This document shows, piece after piece, positions 26,626-34,747 of a stretch of 64,000 nucleotides of DNA. Position 1 is the first letter of the stretch. Every line of letters begins with the position of its first letter. The notes beneath the pieces were generated by a model, which was given only the letters and a program-made list of their open reading frames with translations, searched no databases and was not told where the DNA came from. The translations under genes and the position numbers were made by a program. Origin of the DNA: JADKAC01 sp964492065 (lineage in GTDB: Bacteria > Bacteroidota > Bacteroidia > Chitinophagales > BACL12); the NCBI GenBank assembly GCA_964492065.1, contig CAZBHH010000008.1, positions 40,545 through 104,544 on the forward strand. Reading direction: 5' to 3'.

Positions 26626-28572
26626 ATGAAAATAAATATTCGCATAGTTCCAATTTGTTTAACGCTGCTATTTTTCATAAACAAACCCGCCTGGTCAGGT
26701 AATACATTAGCTTTTTATAAAGCACATACCACATGCACAAAAGTAACGGCGAATCCTGCGGAAGAAAATATTTCTGCAAAGCAAAATCTACTGTTGCCGG
26801 ATATGATAATTCAATCCGTCATAACATACCAGCCCAATATTCCCACCGGGCGGGGCAACATAAATGAAAGATTATGTTCCGCTAACCTGCTGACAGTGAA
26901 TGCGGACAACCCGATTGAAATTACACAGATGCAATTTGTATTGGATGCTGCTGCCGATGAAACTGCATTGGGAACTGTGCGTTTGTTTTACAACGGAACA
27001 GATGAACGGCTGAATTTAATTACTGCCGAGGAGTTAGCCACCGGGACTTTTAGCGGTGGTTTGGTTACATTTACTTTTACAAAAACACTTGCTGAAGGCA
27101 ATAATGTTTTTTGGTTATGTGCTGACATTGCGGAAACAGCAACGGAAGGTGCGCAGGTGGGGGCTTACATAACATCCTATTCACCGGACGGCGGCCTCGA
27201 ATCTGTGGAAGCACCTGCAACTACCTATTTAAGAACTGTTTTATTGGAACATAACCTTGTTTTTTCGGGAGGCGATTACGGCTCGGCTGCATACAGAATT
27301 CCCGCAGTTGCATCAAACGGTGAAAGAATAATTGTAGCCGCTGATGCGAGAATTTTTGATAATACAGATTTGCCCGGTGATATAGATTTATTTTCCCGCT
27401 ACAGCGACGACGGCGGAAACACATGGTCGGTGCCGGTAACGATTGCTGATTTTGGCGATGATGGCGCAAGCGACCCCGCATTGGTATATGATTCTGTTTC
27501 GGGTGATTTACTGTGTTTGTTTGCATCGCATAATGGTTTGTTCGCATCCACACCTTCCAATAAAATTCGTTTCAATGTTGCAAGAAGCACAGATGATGGC
27601 GAAACATGGGAAACGCCCCAGGAATTTTCAGACGAAATTTATGAACCCGGCTGGTATGCAGCTTGGGTGGCTTCGGGCAGCGCCCAACAACTCAAAAACG
27701 GAAACATTGTGGCTGCCATTGGCGCACGAACAAACTCTTCTTCCGTGCTCAGAAATTATATGATCTACAGCAGCGATGGCGGATTGTCCTGGAACACGGC
27801 CGAAGGAGAAGCATTGGTAAATGGCGATGAAGCAAAAATAGCGGAACTGGAAGATGGCAGGTTGATGATGCTGATACGCAACCCCGGGCAGCGGGAAGTT
27901 GTGTATTCAAGTGATGCGGGTGCTACCTGGACGGACCAGGAAGATGTGGAAGATTTAACGGAGCCGGGAGTGAATGGCGATTTAATTCGCTACACAGCGA
28001 TAAGCGATGGCGATGATAAAAACAGGTTGTTGTTTTCCATTGCAAATGATCCGACTATCAGAAAAAATGTAACCGTATTTGTCAGTTACGATGAAGGCGA
28101 CAACTGGGATACGAAACGAACCATCTGCCCGGAGCTGTCGGCGTATTCCGCACTGACAAAACTCGACGACGGCACAATCGGTTTGTTCTACGAAAACGGC
28201 GAATATGAATTTTACCAATTGTACTTTGCCCGCTTCTCACTCAAGTGGCTGACAAACGGCAGCGATTCCCTGGTTATTGAAGATACAACGGATGCAGTGG
28301 ACGAAAGCAAACCGGAAGGCACATTATTTAACGTTTATCCAAATCCCGCAGGCGGTAACAGCGAAGTGCATATCGCATTTCAGAAAACGCATCCTGTCGC
28401 GGTGGATGTGATAAATGTACTGGGAGAGGTAGTAACAACTTTATTACCTGAAAGCACCTATACGGGCACAACAAATATCGTCTGGCATACCGACAGCTAC
28501 GCAAGAGGCATGTACTTCATCCGATTGACAACCGAAGGGCAATGTGTAGTCAGGCAGGTGGTATTGTTTTAG
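26626..28572 (+). CDS. Exo-alpha-sialidase (BNR repeats) with T9SS sorting domain
   Basis: 648 residues. A signal peptide is followed by an N-terminal beta domain (about 30-205). The propeller then begins with AAYRIP (about residue 221), the FRIP-like motif that carries the first carboxylate-binding Arg. Five Asp-box-like turns follow: SDDGGNTW (about 260), STDDGETW (320), SSDGGLSW (381), SSDAGATW (428) and SYDEGDNW (486). The closing phrase AYSALTKLDDGTIGLFYENG is typical of GH33 sialidases. The end (NVYPNPAGGNSEVHIAF to GMYFIRLTTEGQ) is a type A sorting domain. It would release sialic acid outside the cell. No sialic acid catabolic genes lie in the window. Confidence 0.88.
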   Translation: MKINIRIVPICLTLLFFINKPAWSGNTLAFYKAHTTCTKVTANPAEENISAKQNLLLPDMIIQSVITYQPNIPTGRGNINERLCSANLLTVNADNPIEITQMQFVLDAAADETALGTVRLFYNGTDERLNLITAEELATGTFSGGLVTFTFTKTLAEGNNVFWLCADIAETATEGAQVGAYITSYSPDGGLESVEAPATTYLRTVLLEHNLVFSGGDYGSAAYRIPAVASNGERIIVAADARIFDNTDLPGDIDLFSRYSDDGGNTWSVPVTIADFGDDGASDPALVYDSVSGDLLCLFASHNGLFASTPSNKIRFNVARSTDDGETWETPQEFSDEIYEPGWYAAWVASGSAQQLKNGNIVAAIGARTNSSSVLRNYMIYSSDGGLSWNTAEGEALVNGDEAKIAELEDGRLMMLIRNPGQREVVYSSDAGATWTDQEDVEDLTEPGVNGDLIRYTAISDGDDKNRLLFSIANDPTIRKNVTVFVSYDEGDNWDTKRTICPELSAYSALTKLDDGTIGLFYENGEYEFYQLYFARFSLKWLTNGSDSLVIEDTTDAVDESKPEGTLFNVYPNPAGGNSEVHIAFQKTHPVAVDVINVLGEVVTTLLPESTYTGTTNIVWHTDSYARGMYFIRLTTEGQCVVRQVVLF

Positions 28573-28709
28573 GATTTTGAGAAACATTAAACTTCGGGGA
28601 GTTGTAGTTGCCGGGTATTAAATAAATTAGTACAATGGTATTTCCTCATTTTTCCTGTTTTCCTCGATTTTTTCAAAATTTTTCCAAATTGCTTATAATA
28701 CTCTGATAA

Positions 28710-29015
28710 TCAATTGGTGTATTGTTTATTTGGGTGACCCAGCGAGGAAAACAGGATCCATTCGCCAGCCGGTGTCAACTGATAGTCGCTTTTAATAGCT
28801 CCGGTAATCAGCCTGTGAATTTGCTGTAATACCGCTTCATTTTCCGCAAGTCGTTTCAACAAGTGATCGCGGGATGGCCTGTTGCTGAGTACATGCTTTT
28901 TGGCAAGCGTTTTTCCGAAGCGCTCCATTTGATCTGAACTAAAGAGTTCTTCACGCATGGGTTCTTCAGCTAAATAATTCACTGAACTCCCTTTCAACTT
29001 AACTAATTTTCCCAT
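28710..29015 (-). pseudogene. 5' fragment of a cyclic beta-1,2-glucan synthase-like gene
   Basis: The 101-residue frame contains EEPMREELFSSDQMERFGKTL, RPSRDHLLKRLAENEAVL and ITGAIKSDYQLTPAGEWIL, which match the start of the large NdvB/ChvB-type glucan synthases. Those proteins run on for over 2000 residues. Here similarity stops at GEWIL, near 28745, and the frame ends 11 codons later. It is therefore a truncation, or a short leftover after a deletion. It lies 57 bp downstream of pgm in the same direction. Confidence 0.6.
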
Positions 29016-29072
29016 CGCAGACAGGAGTAAACTCCTTGACAGCGCCTCTATCTTTTGCAGGCCCGCATATAT

Positions 29073-30710
29073 TTAAATCGCATCGTTCACGATTGACTGT
29101 GCCTCGTCAATTATTGTTTGCAAATGCGTTTGACTTAAAAAACTTTCCGCATAAATTTTATAAATATCTTCCGTTCCCGAAGGCCTGGCAGCAAACCAAC
29201 CGTTTTTGGTTATCACCTGCAGGCCGCCGATAGATGCATTATTACCCGGGGCAGTGGTAACAATTTTTTCAATGGCTTCTCCTGCCATTTCCTTATGCTT
29301 TATTTGATCTCCGGAAAGATTTTTAATCTTTTCCTTTTGTTCGGCAGTTGCCTTAGCCTCCACCCTGTCGTAATACGGATGGCCGAAATCCCGTGTAAGC
29401 GCTTTAAAAATTTCGCCGGGGTCACGTTGCATTTTTGCCAGTATTTCTGCAGAGAGCAGCGCCGCGATAAATCCGTCTTTATCGGTAGTCCAAACGCTGC
29501 CATTCATTTTCGAGAAGGAAGCTCCGGCGCTTTCTTCGCCGCCAAAGCAAAGCGAAGCATCTTCCAGGCCGTCTGCAAACCATTTAAAACCCACCGGTAC
29601 ACTGCACACCTGCCTTCCCAATTTTCCGGCAATGCGATCTATGAGTTGCGTAGTGACAACTGTTTTGCCCACTGCCGAAGTCTTGTTCCATTGCGGCCGA
29701 TGTTGCAATAAATAATACACCGCTACGGATAAATAATGATTCGGATTTAATAAACCTGCGCTTTTGGTAACAATGCCGTGGCGGTCGTGGTCGGTATCGC
29801 AGGCAAATGCAATATCGAATTTGTCTTTCATCGCTATCAAACCTTGCATGGCGTATTGCGATGAGGGGTCCATACGGATCTTACCGTCCCAGTCCACCGT
29901 CATAAAGCGAAATGTGGGATCTACCTGTGTATTCACCACCGTGAGATTGAGTTTATAATAATCTGCAATAGGCCCCCAAAAGTGCACGCCGGCGCCGCCC
30001 AGCGGGTCAACGCCTATATTGATTTTTGAATTGCGGATTAACTCCATGTCAATTACATGCTCCAGATCCCTGATGTAATTGCTTATATAATCATACCTGT
30101 GCGTAGTGGATGCTGACAATGCACTGTTCAGCGTTACTCGTTTCACGGATTGCAGTTTACCCTCCAGCAATGCATTTGCACTTTTCTCAATCCAACCGGT
30201 AATGGCACCGGATGCCGGTCCGCCGTTTACGGGGTTGTATTTGAATCCGCCGTCATCGGGTGGATTGTGTGAAGGTGTGATTACAATCCCATCGGCAAAA
30301 CCCGAAGTGCGACCCGCATTGTACTGCAGTATCGCATGTGATATCGCCGGGGTGGGCGTGTAGTCATCGTTCATTGCAATCATGACATCCACATTGTTTG
30401 CCGCCAGCACTTCCATTGCAGTGGCAAAAGCAGGTGCAGAGAGCGCATGGGTATCATAACCGATAAACAATGGCCCGGTTATCTTATGCTCACTTCTGTA
30501 CGTGCAAATTGCCTGGGTGATGGCGAGAATGTGGTCTTCATTAAATGCATTGTTCAGCGAAGAACCCCTGTGCCCGGAAGTGCCAAAGGCTATGCGCTCA
30601 GACGGTATCTCCGGATTGGGTTTCCCGGCGTAATACAAGGTGATCAGATGTGGTATATTCGACAACATTTCCGGTGCAACGGATTTACCTGCGTGCGCAT
30701 TTATTTTCAT
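29073..30710 (-). CDS. pgm: Phosphoglucomutase (alpha-D-glucose-phosphate specific)
   Basis: 545 residues from the ATG at 30710, matching the length of the E. coli Pgm. The ATG nine codons upstream (30737) adds a tail not seen in the family. The phosphoserine loop is ITPSHNPPDDGG with Ser147. The substrate-recognition and metal sites are present (ACDTDHDRHGIV, CFGGEESAGASF), as is the phosphate-binding end (WFAARPSGTEDIYKIYAES). It interconverts glucose 1- and 6-phosphate, linking glycogen or glucan synthesis to the pentose phosphate genes upstream. The 255 bp between it and pgl allow a separate promoter. Confidence 0.95.
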   Translation of the reverse strand: MKINAHAGKSVAPEMLSNIPHLITLYYAGKPNPEIPSERIAFGTSGHRGSSLNNAFNEDHILAITQAICTYRSEHKITGPLFIGYDTHALSAPAFATAMEVLAANNVDVMIAMNDDYTPTPAISHAILQYNAGRTSGFADGIVITPSHNPPDDGGFKYNPVNGGPASGAITGWIEKSANALLEGKLQSVKRVTLNSALSASTTHRYDYISNYIRDLEHVIDMELIRNSKINIGVDPLGGAGVHFWGPIADYYKLNLTVVNTQVDPTFRFMTVDWDGKIRMDPSSQYAMQGLIAMKDKFDIAFACDTDHDRHGIVTKSAGLLNPNHYLSVAVYYLLQHRPQWNKTSAVGKTVVTTQLIDRIAGKLGRQVCSVPVGFKWFADGLEDASLCFGGEESAGASFSKMNGSVWTTDKDGFIAALLSAEILAKMQRDPGEIFKALTRDFGHPYYDRVEAKATAEQKEKIKNLSGDQIKHKEMAGEAIEKIVTTAPGNNASIGGLQVITKNGWFAARPSGTEDIYKIYAESFLSQTHLQTIIDEAQSIVNDAI

Positions 30711-30965
30711 CGTATATTTTTTTTGGCGTTCATTCATTTTACTTATAAAATCTGATGTCCCGGCGGCGTTGCCCGCAGGCAGGCATTCAGTTTCACTAAA
30801 TTCGGATATTTTATTAATCCCTGCACATGTTGCTATTAAAAAACCTGCCGGGCAGCCATATTGTTCAATCCGGGGTTATCGGTGTCCCCGATACAATTAC
30901 CGGCATTTCAAAATAATGCAATTTCAAATTCCCAATGCCTGAGCGATGGCAGCACTATCCGTATT

Positions 30966-31736
30966 TCAGTGTATTTCTGAATCGTGAATCGCATCGGCGG
31001 GGAGCAGAGCGGCTGCCTTCTTATCAGCAAACCAGCGCAGCGTGCCGTCGTGCGGTGCAATTATCTGTGCGGGATATCTTTCCGGATATTTTTCATCAGC
31101 TGTCACTACCCGCAATATCTCTGCCTTGCCGCTGCCCGCGACGAGAAATACGATGGCGTGCGCCTGGTTGATCAATACCGGAGTCATGGTGATGCGGTAC
31201 ATTTTCTTTTCAGTGGCGTACACTTCCTTTACGAGGCGTTCTTTTTCAAAGATGACATCGCTTCCCGGGAATAAGGAAGCGGTATGGCCGTCCTCTCCCA
31301 ATCCGAGCAACACCAGGTCAAAACGGGGCGCTTCCTTTCCAAAAAATGATTTTACCATTGATTCATAATCCAAAGCCGCCCGGTGCGGACTGGTGTTCAC
31401 CGCAACGGGATAAATATTGCCCGGCGGAATCTCAATGTGATCTAACAATAATGAATAGGCATTACCCGCATTGCTCCACTTGCTGTCCAATGGCACAAAT
31501 CGCTCATCGCCCCAAAAAATAAACGTATTCTTCCACGGCATTTTATTGCGGTATGCCGGAGTAGCCAGCAATGAATATAAAGCCGAAGGTGTATTACCTC
31601 CCGACAACACGAATGTGAACCTGCCGCGATTATTCATTGCATGTGCCGCCTGCTCAATTATAAAATCAGCGGTTGCAGCGGTCAATGTTTCCATTGTATC
31701 AAATACTACAATATTATTTGGCAGTTTCGATTTCAT
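30966..31736 (-). CDS. pgl: 6-phosphogluconolactonase
   Basis: 256 residues of the DevB/SOL type. Motifs: FTFVLSGGNTPSALYSLL near the N-terminus, FIFWGDERFVPLDSKWSNAG, and FDLVLLGLGEDGHTASLFPGS. It hydrolyses 6-phosphogluconolactone between Zwf and Gnd. The ATG at 31736 lies inside the 3' end of zwf and is preceded by GAAAAG; the overlap indicates translational coupling. A TTG three codons earlier is the alternative. Confidence 0.93.
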   Translation of the reverse strand: MKSKLPNNIVVFDTMETLTAATADFIIEQAAHAMNNRGRFTFVLSGGNTPSALYSLLATPAYRNKMPWKNTFIFWGDERFVPLDSKWSNAGNAYSLLLDHIEIPPGNIYPVAVNTSPHRAALDYESMVKSFFGKEAPRFDLVLLGLGEDGHTASLFPGSDVIFEKERLVKEVYATEKKMYRITMTPVLINQAHAIVFLVAGSGKAEILRVVTADEKYPERYPAQIIAPHDGTLRWFADKKAAALLPADAIHDSEIH

Positions 31737-33243
31737 TCTTTTCAAAGGGTATGATTATCCAATTGTGCCCATCCACTGCAATGAGTGCATCTGCATCATT
31801 GGGCCCTTCAGAGCCCGCATCGTAGTTCGGAAAATTCGGCGATGTATTTCCCTTCCACGCATTGATTACCGGCATCAGCAATGCCCATGCGGCCTCCACC
31901 TGGTCTGCCCGCATAAACAGAGTCGCATCGCCCTCGAATATATCGAGCAACAATGTCTCATACGCTTCGGGTGTTCCCCCGGTGTAGGTATCGTGGTAAT
32001 TAAACAACATATCCACCGGGTTGAGCAACATGTTTAATCCGGGTTGTTTTGCCTGGAAGTTCAGACGGATTCCCATACATGGCTGAATATTGAGTATGAG
32101 TTTATTGGATTGCCAGTTTTCGATTGCCGCTGCCGGAAACGAATGATGCGGCACCGGTTTAAACTGAATGGTAATTACCGAAATAGCCTTATCCATCCGC
32201 TTGCCGGTGCGCAAATAAAACGGAACGCCCTGCCAGCGCCAGTTATCGATAAATAGTTTTATTGCCGCAAATGTTTCAATATTTGAATTGGGGGCAACAT
32301 CGGGCTCCTGCCTGTATGCCTTTACTTTTTTCCCTTTGATCCAACCTTCGCCATATTGACCGCGAATTGCAATCTTGTGTACCTGTTCGGCTTTAATTTC
32401 ACGCACCGCTCTCAGCACATCTACTTTCTTATTGCGCACTTCGTCTGCATTAAAGGATATAGGCGGCTCCATTGCAATCAAGCAAAGCAATTGCAATAAA
32501 TGATTTTGAATCATATCTTTCAATGCGCCGGCTGTTTCATAGTAATTACCCCGCAGTTCCACGCCCAGTTCTTCGGCTACGGTTATCTGCACATGATCAA
32601 TATAATTTCTGTTCCATAACGGTTCAAACAATGCATTTGCAAACCGGAAAGCAAAAATGTTCTGCACAGTTTCCTTGCCGAGGTAATGATCGATGCGGTA
32701 TATCTGCGATTCGTCGAACCGGGAATGCAGCAATGCATTCAGGCTGATGGCGCTCTTTAAGTCGTGTCCGAAGGGTTTTTCAACCACAATCCTGCTTTTA
32801 GGTGTATTATCCGCCAGGCCGGACATGCCGATCTTCATCGCAATTTCTTCAAACACAAAGGGTGGTACAGCGAGGTAAAAAACCCGGTGGGCTGTCACCT
32901 TCCATTTCTTTTCCAGGGCGGCAATTTGTTTTTTCAGCGATGCATAAGTCGCATTTTCACTGAACTCACCCTGGTGAAAACTCAGGTAATTTTCAAAAAT
33001 ATCCCAATCACTTTTTTTTACTTTCCCCCTGCGGGAAAATTTATTGACGCCTTCCAGCAGATGTTTTTTAAATGTCGCATCCGTGTACTTCCCCCTGCTG
33101 ACTCCGATAACAGCAAATTCTTTTGGCAGCCAGTTGTCTAACCAGAGATTATAAATTGCCGGAATGAGTTTGCGATAAGTTAAATCACCCGTCGCACCGA
33201 GTATTACAATAATGGTCGGTTCTATATGTTTTTGAGTTTCCAT
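31714..33243 (-). CDS. zwf: Glucose-6-phosphate 1-dehydrogenase
   Basis: 509 residues. The N-terminal NADP fold shows ILGATGDLTYRKLIPAIY. The active-site signature is RIDHYLGKETVQN, with catalytic His in the same strand order as known enzymes. KPFGHDLKSA supplies the substrate-binding Lys region. It performs the first oxidative step of the pentose phosphate pathway, yielding NADPH. It starts 1 bp after the gnd stop and overlaps pgl. Confidence 0.96.
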   Translation of the reverse strand: METQKHIEPTIIVILGATGDLTYRKLIPAIYNLWLDNWLPKEFAVIGVSRGKYTDATFKKHLLEGVNKFSRRGKVKKSDWDIFENYLSFHQGEFSENATYASLKKQIAALEKKWKVTAHRVFYLAVPPFVFEEIAMKIGMSGLADNTPKSRIVVEKPFGHDLKSAISLNALLHSRFDESQIYRIDHYLGKETVQNIFAFRFANALFEPLWNRNYIDHVQITVAEELGVELRGNYYETAGALKDMIQNHLLQLLCLIAMEPPISFNADEVRNKKVDVLRAVREIKAEQVHKIAIRGQYGEGWIKGKKVKAYRQEPDVAPNSNIETFAAIKLFIDNWRWQGVPFYLRTGKRMDKAISVITIQFKPVPHHSFPAAAIENWQSNKLILNIQPCMGIRLNFQAKQPGLNMLLNPVDMLFNYHDTYTGGTPEAYETLLLDIFEGDATLFMRADQVEAAWALLMPVINAWKGNTSPNFPNYDAGSEGPNDADALIAVDGHNWIIIPFEKNEIETAK

Positions 33244-33244
33244 G

Positions 33245-34669
33245 TCATTTTATTTGATTCCAGTGTGTATGAAAAATGCCCTCTCTGTCGGTGCGTGCAT
33301 AGGTGTGTGCGCCAAAATTATCTCGCTGCGCCTGAATTAAGTTAGCCGGCAGCCATCCGCTTCTGAAACTGTCAAAGTAAGACAATGCGCCCATCATTGC
33401 CGGCACGGGAATACCGCAATCCACAGCCACCTGCACCACCTTTCGCATATGCGCCTGCGCCTGCATCAAAACTTCAGAAAACACATCGCTCCACATGAGA
33501 TTGGTCAGACCGGGCTGTTCTGTATATACCTTTCGTATATCTTCCAGTAATGCAGCCCGAATGATACATCCGCCTCTCCAAATAGTCGCAATTTTGTCCA
33601 ATTGCAAATTATAGTTATAACTTGCCGATGCCGTATGCAGCAATGCCACCCCCTGAGCATACACCGTAATGATCGAAAAATGCAATGCATCTTCCAACCA
33701 TTGAACGAATGCTTTTGTATCGCCGTCGAATTGCCGTTCCGGTATTTGGAATATCCGGTGTGCCTCCATGCGATCCGTGCGCAGCGCCGATAGGTCACGC
33801 ATGGCAACTGCACTGTCGATCACCGGTAGCGGTACCTGCAGTTTCAAAGCATCTTCCGAAGTCCAGGCGCCTGTCCCCTTTTGCTTTGCACTGTCCATGA
33901 TCCAATCGATAAGTTGTGTATCGCTGAATTCATCCTTTTGAATAAAAATATTGGCGGTGATCTCTACGAGATAGGAATGTAATTTACCCTCGTTCCATTT
34001 AGAAAAAACGGCATGCAGCGCTGCGTTATCCATACCGGCGCATTTTTTCATCAGGTGATACGCTTCGGCAATCAACTGCATAATGCCGTATTCAATGCCA
34101 TTGTGCACCATTTTTACATAGTGACCGGCAGACCGGTTTCCCATCCATGCCACACAAGGTGTATTATCCACTTTAGCTGCAACGGCTTCCAGCATTTCGG
34201 ACACCCGGTGATACATGGCTTCGGGCCCTCCCGGCATAATGCTGGGGCCGTTTCTCGCACCGTATTCACCGCCGGAAACGCCCACCCCCATAAAGTGAAT
34301 GCCCTGTTGTTCCAATACCTTGCTGCGCCTGTCGGTATCGGCATAATGCGAATTGCCGCAGTCCATTAATAAATCGCCTTTTGACAAATGTGGTATCAAT
34401 GAATTGATGACATCATCCACAATTTTACCCGCAGGGACCAACATTAAAATGACCCGCGGCAAGGCGAGTCTGCCGATAAACACTTCTAAATCCGTTGTAG
34501 CGAAAATTTGTTTCCCGCCGGCTTCCGCATTTAAAATATCGACTTGTGATTGATTTTTATCGTAGCCGATTACACTAAATCCCTTATCGCACATATTATA
34601 CACCAGGTTGCGCCCCATAGTGCCGAGTCCAATCATACCAAATGTATATATCGATTCTTTTTTAATCAT
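33245..34669 (-). CDS. gnd: 6-phosphogluconate dehydrogenase (decarboxylating)
   Basis: 474 residues, the long decarboxylating form. Motifs: IGLGTMGRNLVYNMCDKG for the dinucleotide fold, GVGVSGGEYGARNGPSIMPGG, the catalytic HYVKMVHNGIEYGIMQL with Lys and His/Asn, and KQKGTGAWTSEDAL. It oxidises 6-phosphogluconate to ribulose 5-phosphate and CO2. It is transcribed between tal-pgi and zwf. Confidence 0.96.
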   Translation of the reverse strand: MIKKESIYTFGMIGLGTMGRNLVYNMCDKGFSVIGYDKNQSQVDILNAEAGGKQIFATTDLEVFIGRLALPRVILMLVPAGKIVDDVINSLIPHLSKGDLLMDCGNSHYADTDRRSKVLEQQGIHFMGVGVSGGEYGARNGPSIMPGGPEAMYHRVSEMLEAVAAKVDNTPCVAWMGNRSAGHYVKMVHNGIEYGIMQLIAEAYHLMKKCAGMDNAALHAVFSKWNEGKLHSYLVEITANIFIQKDEFSDTQLIDWIMDSAKQKGTGAWTSEDALKLQVPLPVIDSAVAMRDLSALRTDRMEAHRIFQIPERQFDGDTKAFVQWLEDALHFSIITVYAQGVALLHTASASYNYNLQLDKIATIWRGGCIIRAALLEDIRKVYTEQPGLTNLMWSDVFSEVLMQAQAHMRKVVQVAVDCGIPVPAMMGALSYFDSFRSGWLPANLIQAQRDNFGAHTYARTDREGIFHTHWNQIK

Positions 34670-34747
34670 AAATAAATCACTTTATTCCCGGAAAGCGCTA
34701 TGCGCACCTTCCGAATAAAAATAAATATTTAAACCATAATGCCGGTA

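Noticed and set aside
30710..30737. Upstream ATG of pgm
   Set aside because: It adds nine residues outside the family alignment; the ATG at 30710 gives the standard length.
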